Below are positions 56,132 to 64,000 of a stretch of DNA of 64,000 bases, piece after piece (the first letter of the stretch is position 1; each line of letters opens with the position of its first letter). The position numbers and the translations under genes are program-made. Source of the stretch: Desulfallas sp. Bu1-1 (lineage in GTDB: Bacteria; Bacillota; Desulfotomaculia; Desulfotomaculales; Desulfallaceae); assembly GCF_015594625.1 (NCBI RefSeq), contig NZ_JADNRQ010000001.1:1-64000 (forward strand), written 5' to 3'. The notes below the pieces were generated by a model. The model was given only the letters and a program-made list of their open reading frames with translations, ran no database searches and was not told the origin of the DNA.

Positions 56132-57595
56132 GTGGAAAACAAGCAAACCAGGGTTTTGATCGTGGGCGCCGGTTCCGCCGGCAACAGGGTTTTCCACGCC
56201 CTCAATGAAAATAAAGAGGGGCGGCAGGGTTGGACACCGGTAGGTTTTATAGATGACGACTACCGTAAAATAGGCTCGAAAGTATGCGGTATACCTGTTT
56301 GGGGAAACAGGTTTGCTATTCCGGCGGTAGTTGCCAAACAACGGATCAACGTAATCATCCTGGCACTGCCGTCGGCGCCTCCCCGGGAAATATGCAAAAT
56401 TATTGAAATTTGTAATCAAACAAAAGCCAGGGTTAAAATTCTACCTGGCACCTATGACCTGGTCACCGGCAGGTTAAAGCCCGCACCAATTCGTGACGTG
56501 CAATTAAGCGACCTGTTGGGAAGAGAACCGCTGACCCTTGACACAAAAGAGATATATAAATACATCAATGACCAGGTTGTTTTAATCACAGGGGCGGGTG
56601 GTTCGGTTGGCACGGAATTGTCTTATCACGTGGCCAACAGCAATCCAAGAAAGCTGATACTGGTGGGACGTGGTGAAAACAGTATATATGAAGTGGAACA
56701 AATACTGAAACTGAGCAATTTGCATGAAAACATTGTGACTGAAATAGCGGATATCAAAGATCGTGGAAGGGTGGCCAGGTTGTTTAAAAAATACAGGCCA
56801 CATGTGATTTTTCACGCGGCTGCCCACAAGCATGTGCCTTACATGGAAAGAATCCCGGAAGAAGCGGTAAAAAATAATATCATTGGCACAAAAGTGTTAT
56901 GCGATGTCGCCTTTGAAACGGGATGTGAGAAATTTATCCTGATATCAACCGATAAGGCTGTGAAACCCTCAAGTATCATGGGGGCCACTAAAAAAGTGGC
57001 TGAAATGATTGTGGTAATGATGAATAGCCTGGGAAGCACAAAATTTGCGGCAGTCAGGTTTGGTAACATTCTGGGAAGCAGGGGCAGCGTCATACCCCTG
57101 TTTGAAAGACAAATTGGCATGGGGGGACCGGTAACCATTACCCACCCGCAGATGACCCGCTACTTTATGACCGTGGACGAGGCGGCACAACTGGTGATTC
57201 AGGCGGGGGCGCTGGTGAAGGGAGGGGAAATTTTTGTGTTGGATATGGGGGAGCCGATATGTATCAAGGACCTTGCCTATAAACTGATCAGGATGAAAGG
57301 TTTGGAACCGGAAAAGGATATTCCCATAGTATATACCGGCATCAGGCCGGGGGAGAAGATCAGGGAAATATTGATTGAGGATGATGAACAAGTTTCGCCC
57401 ACCAGGCATAATAAAATTTTTGTGATCAACAAAAAAAAGACTACGTTTGATGATCTCAAGCAGTTGCTTGCCAGGCTGGAAAATCCCGATTTTTCATATG
57501 CTGACGATGAGATCAGAGAGATGTTGTCCAACTTTCTTTGTAACACGAGCAACTGTAAAAACATAATTTATAGGAAGCAAGAATCCGAGGGATAA
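56132..57595 (+). CDS. Nucleoside-diphosphate-sugar 4,6-dehydratase, soluble PglF/WbpM type
   Basis: The 487-residue protein begins with a CoA-binding-like Rossmann domain (VLIVGAGSAGNRVF, residues 7-125), then the dehydratase domain with TGAGGSVGTELSYHV near 147, HAAAHKHVPYME, and the active-site run ISTDKAVKPSSIMGATKK. The usual N-terminal four membrane segments of PglF, CapD and WbpM are missing, so it is cytosolic. It precedes a PglC-type transferase and an SDR, suggesting synthesis of a 6-deoxy-HexNAc for the first sugar. GTG start with AGAGGA 6 nt upstream. Confidence 0.9.
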   Translation: MENKQTRVLIVGAGSAGNRVFHALNENKEGRQGWTPVGFIDDDYRKIGSKVCGIPVWGNRFAIPAVVAKQRINVIILALPSAPPREICKIIEICNQTKARVKILPGTYDLVTGRLKPAPIRDVQLSDLLGREPLTLDTKEIYKYINDQVVLITGAGGSVGTELSYHVANSNPRKLILVGRGENSIYEVEQILKLSNLHENIVTEIADIKDRGRVARLFKKYRPHVIFHAAAHKHVPYMERIPEEAVKNNIIGTKVLCDVAFETGCEKFILISTDKAVKPSSIMGATKKVAEMIVVMMNSLGSTKFAAVRFGNILGSRGSVIPLFERQIGMGGPVTITHPQMTRYFMTVDEAAQLVIQAGALVKGGEIFVLDMGEPICIKDLAYKLIRMKGLEPEKDIPIVYTGIRPGEKIREILIEDDEQVSPTRHNKIFVINKKKTTFDDLKQLLARLENPDFSYADDEIREMLSNFLCNTSNCKNIIYRKQESEG

Positions 57596-57675
57596 GATAT
57601 TTATAAACAACTATTTTATCACAAGTTGTCCGAGCAACTGGAAGAAAAGTATTTGTCACTTTGCCGGAGGTATCT

Positions 57676-58302
57676 ATGGCGATCACGAAAACCAATCAGT
57701 TGTTAAAAAGGATGTTTGATCTGGTTACAGCTATCATCCTGCTAATTATTTTCAGCCCGTTGATGCTATTAATTGCTTTTGCGATTAAGGTAACTTCTCC
57801 CGGAGAGGTTATCTTCAAGCAAGAGAGGTTGGGCCGGCACGGCCGGGTTTTTTATTTGTTAAAATTCAGGAGTATGGTTAAAAACGCGGTGTCCATGGGG
57901 TCCGGAATGTTACTGGAAGAAAACGACACCAGAATTACGCCCGTCGGCAAATTTTTACGCAAAACCAGCCTCGACGAATTACCACAGCTGATCAACGTAT
58001 TAAAGGGGGAGATGAGCATTGTCGGACCCAGGCCCGCGCCTGTGTTTCATTTGCCCAAATATGATGCGGAACAAAGAAGAAGGCTGCTGGTAAAGCCGGG
58101 CATCACCGGGTGGGCCCAGGTGAACGGGCGGGTGGCCCTGTACTGGCCGCAGCGCATTGAACTGGATCTCTGGTATCTTGACCATTATTCCCTGTGGCTG
58201 GATCTTTTAATTTTGTTCAAAACCGTGCTGACTATTTTTGATAAAAAGAGTTCGACCGCCAGGCCGGACCGCAAGGATGTCGACCCATTTATGAAATACT
58301 GA
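57676..58302 (+). CDS. Undecaprenyl-phosphate sugar phosphotransferase (PglC type)
   Basis: This enzyme of about 208 residues starts lipid-linked glycan assembly by putting a sugar-1-phosphate on undecaprenyl phosphate. It has one N-terminal hydrophobic segment and the motifs [31 protein letters not shown] and [12 protein letters not shown]. It lacks the extra membrane domain of WbaP/WcaJ types, fitting the short PglC class. ATG at 57676 has GGAGG 5 nt upstream. It follows the dehydratase by 80 bp and precedes the SDR by 14 bp. Confidence 0.9.
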   Translation: MAITKTNQLLKRMFDLVTAIILLIIFSPLMLLIAFAIKVTSPGEVIFKQERLGRHGRVFYLLKFRSMVKNAVSMGSGMLLEENDTRITPVGKFLRKTSLDELPQLINVLKGEMSIVGPRPAPVFHLPKYDAEQRRRLLVKPGITGWAQVNGRVALYWPQRIELDLWYLDHYSLWLDLLILFKTVLTIFDKKSSTARPDRKDVDPFMKY

Positions 58303-58316
58303 CGGGGGGAAAAGAG

Positions 58317-59273
58317 ATGGACTTGTCGCATCAAACGGTACTTGTTACAGGGGGCGGGGGCTTTATGGGTTCCCACCTCTGCGAAGCGCTGGTGGAATCC
58401 GGGGCCGGGGTAAGGGTGATGGACAACTTTTCCTCCGGCCGGGTATCCAACCTGGCCGGCATTGAGGACCGGCTGGAATTATTCGACGGCAGCGTCGAAG
58501 ATGCAAGCATGGTGAAAAACGCCTGCCGCGGCGTTGATGCCGTGGTCCACGCGGCCTTTCCCATGTCCATGCGGGAACGGTCCATGGAAACAAGCGTTGT
58601 GGTGGATTACCTGGCCGGGTTGTTCAACCTGCTCAAAGAAGCCATAGCAAACCATGCTTTATTTGTCTTTATTTCTTCCATCGCCGTTTACGGCGACCAG
58701 AAGTACGTGCCCGTGGATGAAAACCACCCCCTGGAGCCGGTTATGCTGCACGGCGCCATGAAACTTTCCGGTGAGTTCCTGTGCCGGGCTTTGGCCAACA
58801 GCCACGGTTTAAAGGCAATTATCCTCAGGGTGGCGGACATTTACGGGCCCAGGAACACCAGGATCAGCGTGCCGGTAAGATTTTTAATCAACGCCCTACA
58901 AGGGGTCCCCCTGCGGGTGTTCGGTTCGGGCAGGCAGGCCCGGACTTACACTTACGTGGATGATTTTGTGCGGGCGGTGCTCAGCGCCCTGCAAACTCCT
59001 TCGGCGGCCGGTATGGTGCTGAATATCGCCGGGGACCAGGCCATTTCCTTGTATGACCTGGCGCTGCTGGTTAAAGAGGTGACCGGTAGCGACAGCCAGG
59101 TTATTTTGGAGGAAAATGTCGCGGCTGACGACAGGCGGCTGGTTATTGACGGCACTTTGGCCAAAAACGTCCTCAAGCTCGGGCGTTCGGTAACGATCAG
59201 GGAAGGGTTGATCAAGATGCGGGATTGGCTGTTGCAGAACCCGGATTTCTATTTTGGAGGTGTACCTTCATGA
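58317..59273 (+). CDS. NAD-dependent epimerase/dehydratase (extended SDR) with altered active site
   Basis: This 318-residue extended SDR has the cofactor motif TGGGGFMGSHLCEAL and the catalytic serine region FISSIAVYG. The usual YxxxK is here HGAMK (residues about 145-149), so the catalytic tyrosine is replaced by histidine (codon CAC). Other structural motifs such as VADIYGPRNTR and TYVDDFVRAV are normal. It may be a reductase or epimerase acting on the keto-sugar from the dehydratase upstream, or it may be inactive. Confidence 0.85.
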   Translation: MDLSHQTVLVTGGGGFMGSHLCEALVESGAGVRVMDNFSSGRVSNLAGIEDRLELFDGSVEDASMVKNACRGVDAVVHAAFPMSMRERSMETSVVVDYLAGLFNLLKEAIANHALFVFISSIAVYGDQKYVPVDENHPLEPVMLHGAMKLSGEFLCRALANSHGLKAIILRVADIYGPRNTRISVPVRFLINALQGVPLRVFGSGRQARTYTYVDDFVRAVLSALQTPSAAGMVLNIAGDQAISLYDLALLVKEVTGSDSQVILEENVAADDRRLVIDGTLAKNVLKLGRSVTIREGLIKMRDWLLQNPDFYFGGVPS

Positions 59274-59404
59274 GAATGGAGGTGCCCCTTGCTGGCATCG
59301 CTGCCGCTGACAAAATTGAAACCAACAATCCAGGGTATGATAAAAATTAATACCAGTGTAAATAATTTTTTCAAATACCCACCTCCAAATACCTTGTTTA
59401 CCAT
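59249..59404 (-). CDS. Small membrane or secreted protein, unrecognised
   Basis: This is a 51-residue reading frame, too short for usual gene lists. It begins MVNKVFGGGYLKKLFTLVLI, continues with a hydrophobic stretch to about residue 30 and ends with a His-containing tail KGHLHSHEGTPPK. ATG at 59404 has GAGGGG about 4 nt upstream, and an in-frame TTG at 59374 has GGAGG 7 nt upstream. It starts 18 nt after the tyrosine-kinase stop on the same strand, so it probably ends that operon. It overlaps the SDR end by 25 nt on the other strand. No family is recognised. Confidence 0.5.
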   Translation of the reverse strand: MVNKVFGGGYLKKLFTLVLIFIIPWIVGFNFVSGSDASKGHLHSHEGTPPK

Positions 59405-59422
59405 ATCACCCCTCGTACAGTC

Positions 59423-60094
59423 TTACTTTTTCACACTATGGTAATAGTAATATCCGCTACGTTTTACGCCGGACTTATTGAAAACCATCCCAAGCAGCCT
59501 GGATTGCGAACTGGTTATAATGTCTTTTGCCTTCAATGCTTGGTCTATTTTAGTCAGGCCCCTGGCAATTACCAGGATTACCCCGTCCACCGCAGCGGCC
59601 AGCAGCGCCCCGTCCGCTACCGGCATAAGCGGGGGGCTGTCAATGAGCACCACATCAGCCAGGTCTTCGGTTTGCCGGATAAGTTGCTTCATCCTGGCGG
59701 AACCTATCATTTCAGCCGGGTTGGGCGGGAGCAGCCCCGATGGTAGTATGCTTAGGTTTTCTATGCCGGTTTCCTTCAGTGCGGAAGAAAGTTCCGCGTG
59801 GCCAAGTAATACGTCGGTTACTCCCGCTCTGGATGAAACATTAAACACATCGTGCAATACCGGTTTTCTCAGGTCGGCGTCGATTATTATTACCTTATTG
59901 TTGTTTTGCGCCATGCTGACGGCTAAATTGCTGGTGGTGAGGCTTTTTCCTTCGTTTGGACCCGGGCTGGTAATCAATATGGTTTTTATTTTACGGTCAA
60001 TATTCATAAATTGAATATTGGTGCGTAAAATACGGTAGGTTTCAGCAACCGGGGATTTGGGATTATGCCAGGTAACCAGTTTATGATGGAGCAT
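59423..60094 (-). CDS. Bacterial tyrosine kinase, CpsD/CapB family
   Basis: This 223-residue cytoplasmic kinase regulates capsule or exopolysaccharide polymerisation. It has Walker A SPGPNEGKSLTTSNLA, Walker A' IIIDADLRKP, Walker B VVLIDSPPLMP, the N-terminal RTNIQFMNIDRK-type segment, and a C-terminal tyrosine cluster GYYYYHS for autophosphorylation. It follows the Wzz-like gene by 3 bp, the two-gene arrangement typical of Bacillota. No CpsB-type phosphatase gene is in the window. Confidence 0.93.
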   Translation of the reverse strand: MLHHKLVTWHNPKSPVAETYRILRTNIQFMNIDRKIKTILITSPGPNEGKSLTTSNLAVSMAQNNNKVIIIDADLRKPVLHDVFNVSSRAGVTDVLLGHAELSSALKETGIENLSILPSGLLPPNPAEMIGSARMKQLIRQTEDLADVVLIDSPPLMPVADGALLAAAVDGVILVIARGLTKIDQALKAKDIITSSQSRLLGMVFNKSGVKRSGYYYYHSVKK

Positions 60095-60097
60095 TTT

Positions 60098-60808
60098 TTA
60101 TTCCTCCGGGCTATTTTTAGAGTTTTTAATTACCGGGATGCTTGCCAGTACGGGAATTTCCAGCAACTGCTCCGCTTCTTCAGTGTTTTCAAAAGTTTGT
60201 TTTAAAAATTGTCTCACAAAAACAAGTACAACTGCCAGAAGTAATCCAAGAATGCCTGCTGAGAGAACATTTTGCCTGGCATTTGGCTCGATAGGCTTTG
60301 AAGGAATTGTTGCAAAATCAATAATTTTGACGTTGTTGAACTGCATGATTCGGGTTACTTTTTCCATAAACACCATAGCTGTTTCATTGGCCAGCCGGGC
60401 CGCCAATACCGGGTCCGAATCGGTAATGTTTAAAGAAATAAGCTGTGTGTTATTGAGCGCCTGCACCGATATCTTGGTGCTAAAGCTTTCCGGGCTCATC
60501 TCAAGGCCGTTTTTTGCTATTACCTGTTCGCATACAGACCTGCTTTTGGCGATTTGACTGTAAGTTTTGGCCAGTTGATTGGCCACCAGTAAGTCCTCGT
60601 AACGCATGTATTGTTTATCATCAAAAGTGTATATGTTACTTACCATGAGTGTTGTGGACGCCTGGTAAACAGGAGGCAGGTAATTTAGATTCACATACCC
60701 GGTGATAATCATGCATAATAACGGAATGAAAATAAGGATTGGCAGACCTTTTTTCAAGATAATCAATATATCTTTCAGATCTACTTCAATGTCCGGTTTT
60801 ACGCTCAC
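60098..60808 (-). CDS. Chain-length determinant / kinase adaptor (Wzz/CpsC-like)
   Basis: The 236-residue protein has two membrane segments (about residues 24-46 and 184-204) around an extracellular domain, the Wzz topology, with NARQNVLSAGILGLLLA at the second. A proline near PSKPIEPNARQ matches the PxxP-like entry of that segment. It is probably the transmembrane activator of the kinase next to it. The start is ATG or GTG with GGAGG close by. Confidence 0.9.
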   Translation of the reverse strand: MSVKPDIEVDLKDILIILKKGLPILIFIPLLCMIITGYVNLNYLPPVYQASTTLMVSNIYTFDDKQYMRYEDLLVANQLAKTYSQIAKSRSVCEQVIAKNGLEMSPESFSTKISVQALNNTQLISLNITDSDPVLAARLANETAMVFMEKVTRIMQFNNVKIIDFATIPSKPIEPNARQNVLSAGILGLLLAVVLVFVRQFLKQTFENTEEAEQLLEIPVLASIPVIKNSKNSPEE

Positions 60809-60850
60809 TTGACAATTCCTCCCACCTCTTATGGATTGTTTAATAATTGC

Positions 60851-61978
60851 TTATTTATACCAAACTGTACGGTTTACGTAATCAATATAGCTTATTATTA
60901 TACGAACAACTTTTTTAGAGACATTTTTGGCATGATAATCGGGAACCAGCCTGAATTGACGATTGGCATTGGAATGTTGAGCGGTTACAGTATCAATGGA
61001 CTGTAACACTCGTTCACGTTTCAGACCGCACATGATCAGTGTACCTTCGTCCATACCCTCCGGACGTTCATGGGCCTGGCGAATCATTACTGCAGGAAAA
61101 TTAAGGATAGAAGACTCTTCCGTAATTGTTCCGCTGTCGGAAATCACGCAATAAGACTGCATTTGTAGCTTTATATAATCAAAAAAGCCCAGGGGCTTGA
61201 AAAACTGTATCCGTGTATCCAAATCCTTTGACCGCAATTGCTCCAGTTTCTTCCTTGTCCTTGGATGCGTGGAGACGATAACACGCTTATGGTATTTCTC
61301 CGCGATTGCATTTAGAGAATCCAGCAAATCTTGTAAATTCAATTCAGCATCCACATTTTCTTCCCGGTGGGCACTGACAACAAAATATCCGCGGGGTATC
61401 AAGTTCAGGCGCGACAGCACGTCCGAGGCCTCGATTTGAGGCCTGTAGTAGTTTAGCACTTCCATCATTGTGGAACCGGTTTTAATAATGGTTTCCGGCT
61501 TAATACCCTCGGCAAGCAGGTAGCGGCGGGCGTGCTCAGTTAGGGGCATATTAATATCACTTAAGTGATCGACAATCTTCCGGTTGATTTCTTCCGGCAC
61601 GCGCTGGTCAAAGCAGCGATTCCCGGCTTCCATGTGGAAAACCGGAATTTTTCGGCGCTTGGCAGCTATAACCGCCAGGCAACTGTTGGTATCGCCATAC
61701 AGCAACAGGGCGTCCGGCTTCTCCCTGGCCATTACTTCATCCGACTTGAAGATGATATTTCCAATAGTTTCCGCAACGGTTTTCCCGGCGGCATTAAGGA
61801 AATAGTCCGGTTTTTTTATGCCCAATTGCTGAAAGAATATTTCATTCAACTCGTAGTCATAATTTTGGCCGGAATGGACCAGTACGTGGTTGGTATGGTT
61901 CTCCAGTTCGTGTATCACCCTGCTGAGTTTAATAATTTCCGGGCGTGTACCAACCAGAGTCATTACTTTTAACGACAT
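60851..61978 (-). CDS. UDP-N-acetylglucosamine 2-epimerase, CapG/FnlC/WbvD-like
   Basis: This 375-residue epimerase has VMTLVGTRPEIIKLSRVI, HSGQNYDYELNEIFFQQLGI, YGDTNSCLAVIAAKRRKIP and HMEAGNRCFDQRVPEEINR, the last variant (NRCFD) being typical of the FnlC/CapG group. It acts on a C2 carbon of 6-deoxy-L-hexose UDP-sugars, the last step in L-FucNAc or L-QuiNAc synthesis. It lies 18 bp after the dehydratase gene. Confidence 0.9.
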   Translation of the reverse strand: MSLKVMTLVGTRPEIIKLSRVIHELENHTNHVLVHSGQNYDYELNEIFFQQLGIKKPDYFLNAAGKTVAETIGNIIFKSDEVMAREKPDALLLYGDTNSCLAVIAAKRRKIPVFHMEAGNRCFDQRVPEEINRKIVDHLSDINMPLTEHARRYLLAEGIKPETIIKTGSTMMEVLNYYRPQIEASDVLSRLNLIPRGYFVVSAHREENVDAELNLQDLLDSLNAIAEKYHKRVIVSTHPRTRKKLEQLRSKDLDTRIQFFKPLGFFDYIKLQMQSYCVISDSGTITEESSILNFPAVMIRQAHERPEGMDEGTLIMCGLKRERVLQSIDTVTAQHSNANRQFRLVPDYHAKNVSKKVVRIIISYIDYVNRTVWYK

Positions 61979-61996
61979 CTGATCTCGTTCTCCTTG

Positions 61997-63067
61997 TTAT
62001 CTAAGCAATTCGCCACCAGTTATAAAATTATCTCGGTCTACCATGAGATTATGTTTTTTCAGTAACTCAACCGTGTCGTTCAAGTCTAAAACCTGATCCG
62101 CCGAGCTAAATTCCTTGGTTAAGATTTTTGGTTCAACATCTTTTTCATCACGCAACTCAGGGAGCATAGGTCGAATAACAAAATAATCACCGCGTTTTAT
62201 GCAGCGATGCACCTCTTCTTCAGAGATCAATACTTCGTGCATTTTTTCACCCGGGCGAAGGCCGATGACCTTAATTTCCATCCTGCGATTGCCGATTAAT
62301 GCCCTGGCAATATTTATCACTGTGGCGGCAGGGGCAATCGGAATATAAGTCTCACCTGGTTTGGCGTATTTTAGAGCAGCGATAACGGTATCCACAGCAT
62401 CATTTAAACTTAACAAAAACCGGCTCATTTCAGGTACGGTTACGGTAACCGGGCCACCGTGTTTAATCTGGTCATGGAACAGCGGAATGACTGAACCGCG
62501 TGAGGCCAGAACGTTGCCATAACGCACGCAGATAAAACGGGTTTTGGGATTTAAAATATTTGCCGCAGTGAAGATGCGCTCCTGGAGGGCTTTGGTCATT
62601 CCCATGACATTAACGGGTTTACAGGCTTTATCGGTGCTGATGGCGATAACGGTATCCACGGAATAATTATTTTCTTCAATTGCCCGCACGATGTTGGCGG
62701 CGCCGATACAGTTGGTCATCAGTGCCTGCGTCGGGAAGTATTCGCAAGAAGGCACCTGTTTCAATGCGGCTGCGTTAATCACGATATCCGCATCCCTGAT
62801 CACCGAACAAACATCGGCGTAATTACGCACATCGCCAACACGAAATTCCAGTACATGCATGAAATTGCGATAAATAACCTCGTCAGTAGTCGCGTGCCTT
62901 TGCAGGTAAGAAAGTCTCATTTCATGCTGTTTTGCCTCATCACGTGAAAATACAATCACTTTTTTGGGGATTCCCAACTCTCCGGTTAAAACACGGCGCA
63001 CCAAAGTTTTGCCCAGTGACCCTGTTCCACCGGTTATAACCACTGTTTTGTTATCAAAAATTAACAT
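61997..63067 (-). CDS. UDP-GlcNAc 4,6-dehydratase/5-epimerase, CapE/FnlA/WbvB-like
   Basis: The 356-residue protein has the cofactor motif VVITGGTGSLGKTLVRRVL and the active-site run ISTDKACKPVNVMGMTK, where Met replaces Tyr as normal for this inverting group. GDVRNYADVC and INAAALKQVPSCE are also typical. It converts UDP-GlcNAc to the 4-keto-L-hexose intermediate. It is followed by the CapG-like epimerase and preceded by an RmlD-like reductase. Confidence 0.9.
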   Translation of the reverse strand: MLIFDNKTVVITGGTGSLGKTLVRRVLTGELGIPKKVIVFSRDEAKQHEMRLSYLQRHATTDEVIYRNFMHVLEFRVGDVRNYADVCSVIRDADIVINAAALKQVPSCEYFPTQALMTNCIGAANIVRAIEENNYSVDTVIAISTDKACKPVNVMGMTKALQERIFTAANILNPKTRFICVRYGNVLASRGSVIPLFHDQIKHGGPVTVTVPEMSRFLLSLNDAVDTVIAALKYAKPGETYIPIAPAATVINIARALIGNRRMEIKVIGLRPGEKMHEVLISEEEVHRCIKRGDYFVIRPMLPELRDEKDVEPKILTKEFSSADQVLDLNDTVELLKKHNLMVDRDNFITGGELLR

Positions 63068-63089
63068 TTTTTACACCCTGCTGCAAAAA

Positions 63090-63977
63090 CTAATTGTAAT
63101 ACGTTGACGAAATATAATTTTGGTACATTTTATCCACCAGTTCCGGCCAGGATGGCGGAGTATAGCCGGTGATACGGCGAAAAACGGAAGAGTCCAGAGA
63201 GCGGTCTATCCTGAATTCTTCATCAGGCTCTATGGTAACTTGTTTTGCGTACCTCCGGGCCACCAGCTTTAACAAATCATATTTGGAGATGGGATCCGAC
63301 GAAACATGATACAGGCCCTTCAGGTTTGGACTGGGAATCACAAACTCACCGATAATGCGTGCCATCTCAATGGTCGGAAGCCCGGTATAAATTGCGTTGG
63401 TAAATCCATGAACGGTCCCCTCTTGAGCGAGAAACCACTCGATCAGGCCATGTTTTCCCCTGAGTTCGTGTCCGATAATTGATGTGCGCAAGGTAACGCA
63501 ATGCGGGTCGTAAACTTCCCCTAACAATTTTGACCGGCCATAAAGATCGGTGGCGCTGGCAGGTTCGTTTTCGTTGTAATTTCCTTTTTTTCCATCAAAT
63601 ACACAGTCCGTGCTTATATGAATCACCCGCGCTCCGGCAGCACGGCATACCGCTGCGATCCGGTGCGGCAGCAAAGCGTTTATTGAAATGGCGGCCAGCG
63701 GATCGCTGGCCGCCGGCAGTTGTTTAATCAAGCCGATGCAATTGATGACAATACTGGGCCGGGTGTCGTCAACGGCCCGGATAATAGTGGCAAAGTCGTT
63801 GGCATCCACGTTGTCGATTATCTTTTCCACCAGTGCTGCGGGAAACCGCCGGGAAACCAGGTTGGAATTCCGTACGGTGGCATAAACATCCAGTTGTGCC
63901 GTTGTTGAAAGCTGCACGAACAGGGTATGGCCCAACATCCCGGTGCCGCCGAGAATTAATACTTTTTTAGTCTGCAT
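63090..63977 (-). CDS. RmlD-like sugar reductase (C4 reductase)
   Basis: This 295-residue SDR has VLILGGTGMLGHTLF, the serine region ISTDCVFDGKKG and YGRSKLLGE with a canonical YxxxK. It probably reduces the 4-keto intermediate made by the CapE-like enzyme. It lacks the C-terminal cupin domain of CapF/FnlB, so it resembles WbvR of the UDP-L-QuiNAc pathway. ATG start with GAGGGG at close spacing. It is the last gene before the window edge; the operon may continue upstream. Confidence 0.88.
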   Translation of the reverse strand: MQTKKVLILGGTGMLGHTLFVQLSTTAQLDVYATVRNSNLVSRRFPAALVEKIIDNVDANDFATIIRAVDDTRPSIVINCIGLIKQLPAASDPLAAISINALLPHRIAAVCRAAGARVIHISTDCVFDGKKGNYNENEPASATDLYGRSKLLGEVYDPHCVTLRTSIIGHELRGKHGLIEWFLAQEGTVHGFTNAIYTGLPTIEMARIIGEFVIPSPNLKGLYHVSSDPISKYDLLKLVARRYAKQVTIEPDEEFRIDRSLDSSVFRRITGYTPPSWPELVDKMYQNYISSTYYN

Positions 63978-64000
63978 ATTACCCCTCTTTTACCAGCTTT

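Noticed and set aside
59270-59350. 26-codon plus-strand frame overlapping the SDR stop
   Set aside because: Despite a GGAGG upstream, it lies opposite the better supported small membrane-protein gene and has no recognised features.

Overview
The window is a chromosomal replication-origin region from a spore-forming, low-to-mid GC member of the Bacillota. It most resembles the Desulfotomaculum/Pelotomaculum group, but that placement is inferred from gene order and protein style, not from a search. Supporting signs are the dnaA-dnaN-S4-recF-remB-gyrB-gyrA order with a 16S rRNA gene directly after gyrA, a perfect Bacillus-type parS beside soj/spo0J, the sporulation protease yyaC, and a LonC-type protease next to the replicative helicase.

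Layout. From 1 to about 9.3 kb, on the minus strand, lie the 5' end of a 16S gene with two strong promoters, then gyrA, gyrB, remB, recF, a small S4-domain gene, dnaN and dnaA. DnaA boxes sit on both sides of dnaA. From 9.5 to 33.6 kb, on the plus strand, transcription runs away from the origin through rpmH-rnpA-yidD-yidC-khpB, mnmE-mnmG-rsmG, soj-spo0J-parS, a DUF554 membrane protein, a phosphoribosyltransferase/YkuS fusion, yyaC (minus), a YkvI-type transporter, cvpA, an M18 aminopeptidase, a DUF951 gene, rpsF-ssb-rpsR, yybS-rplI-lonC-dnaB, a FAD dehydrogenase, purA, and tRNA-Lys and tRNA-Glu.

From 33.7 to 64 kb is a large cell-surface polysaccharide locus whose genes lie on both strands. 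It holds: (a) an APS kinase, a sulfotransferase, a flippase and a beta-propeller-like protein, which suggests sulfated glycans; (b) an O-antigen-ligase/glycosyltransferase fusion and two further glycosyltransferases; (c) two secreted or surface proteins sharing one carbohydrate-binding-like domain, one of them with a LysM wall anchor; (d) a probable UDP-ManNAc(3NAc)A pathway; (e) a soluble PglF/WbpM-type dehydratase, a PglC-type initiating transferase and an SDR with an altered active site; (f) a Wzz-like adaptor plus tyrosine kinase; and (g) three genes for an L-QuiNAc or L-FucNAc type sugar.

Most unusual items: a roughly 250-bp repeat present twice, with matched ends and compensating base changes in its predicted stem; heptamer repeats shared by the 16S V1 region and the rpsF leader, where a 110-bp inverted-repeat-bounded segment splits a leader stem; probable CTG and ATT start codons; several gene fusions; a hidden small membrane-protein gene at 59249-59404; and an acyltransferase remnant at 55844-55963. 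No insertion sequence, prophage or CRISPR array was seen.
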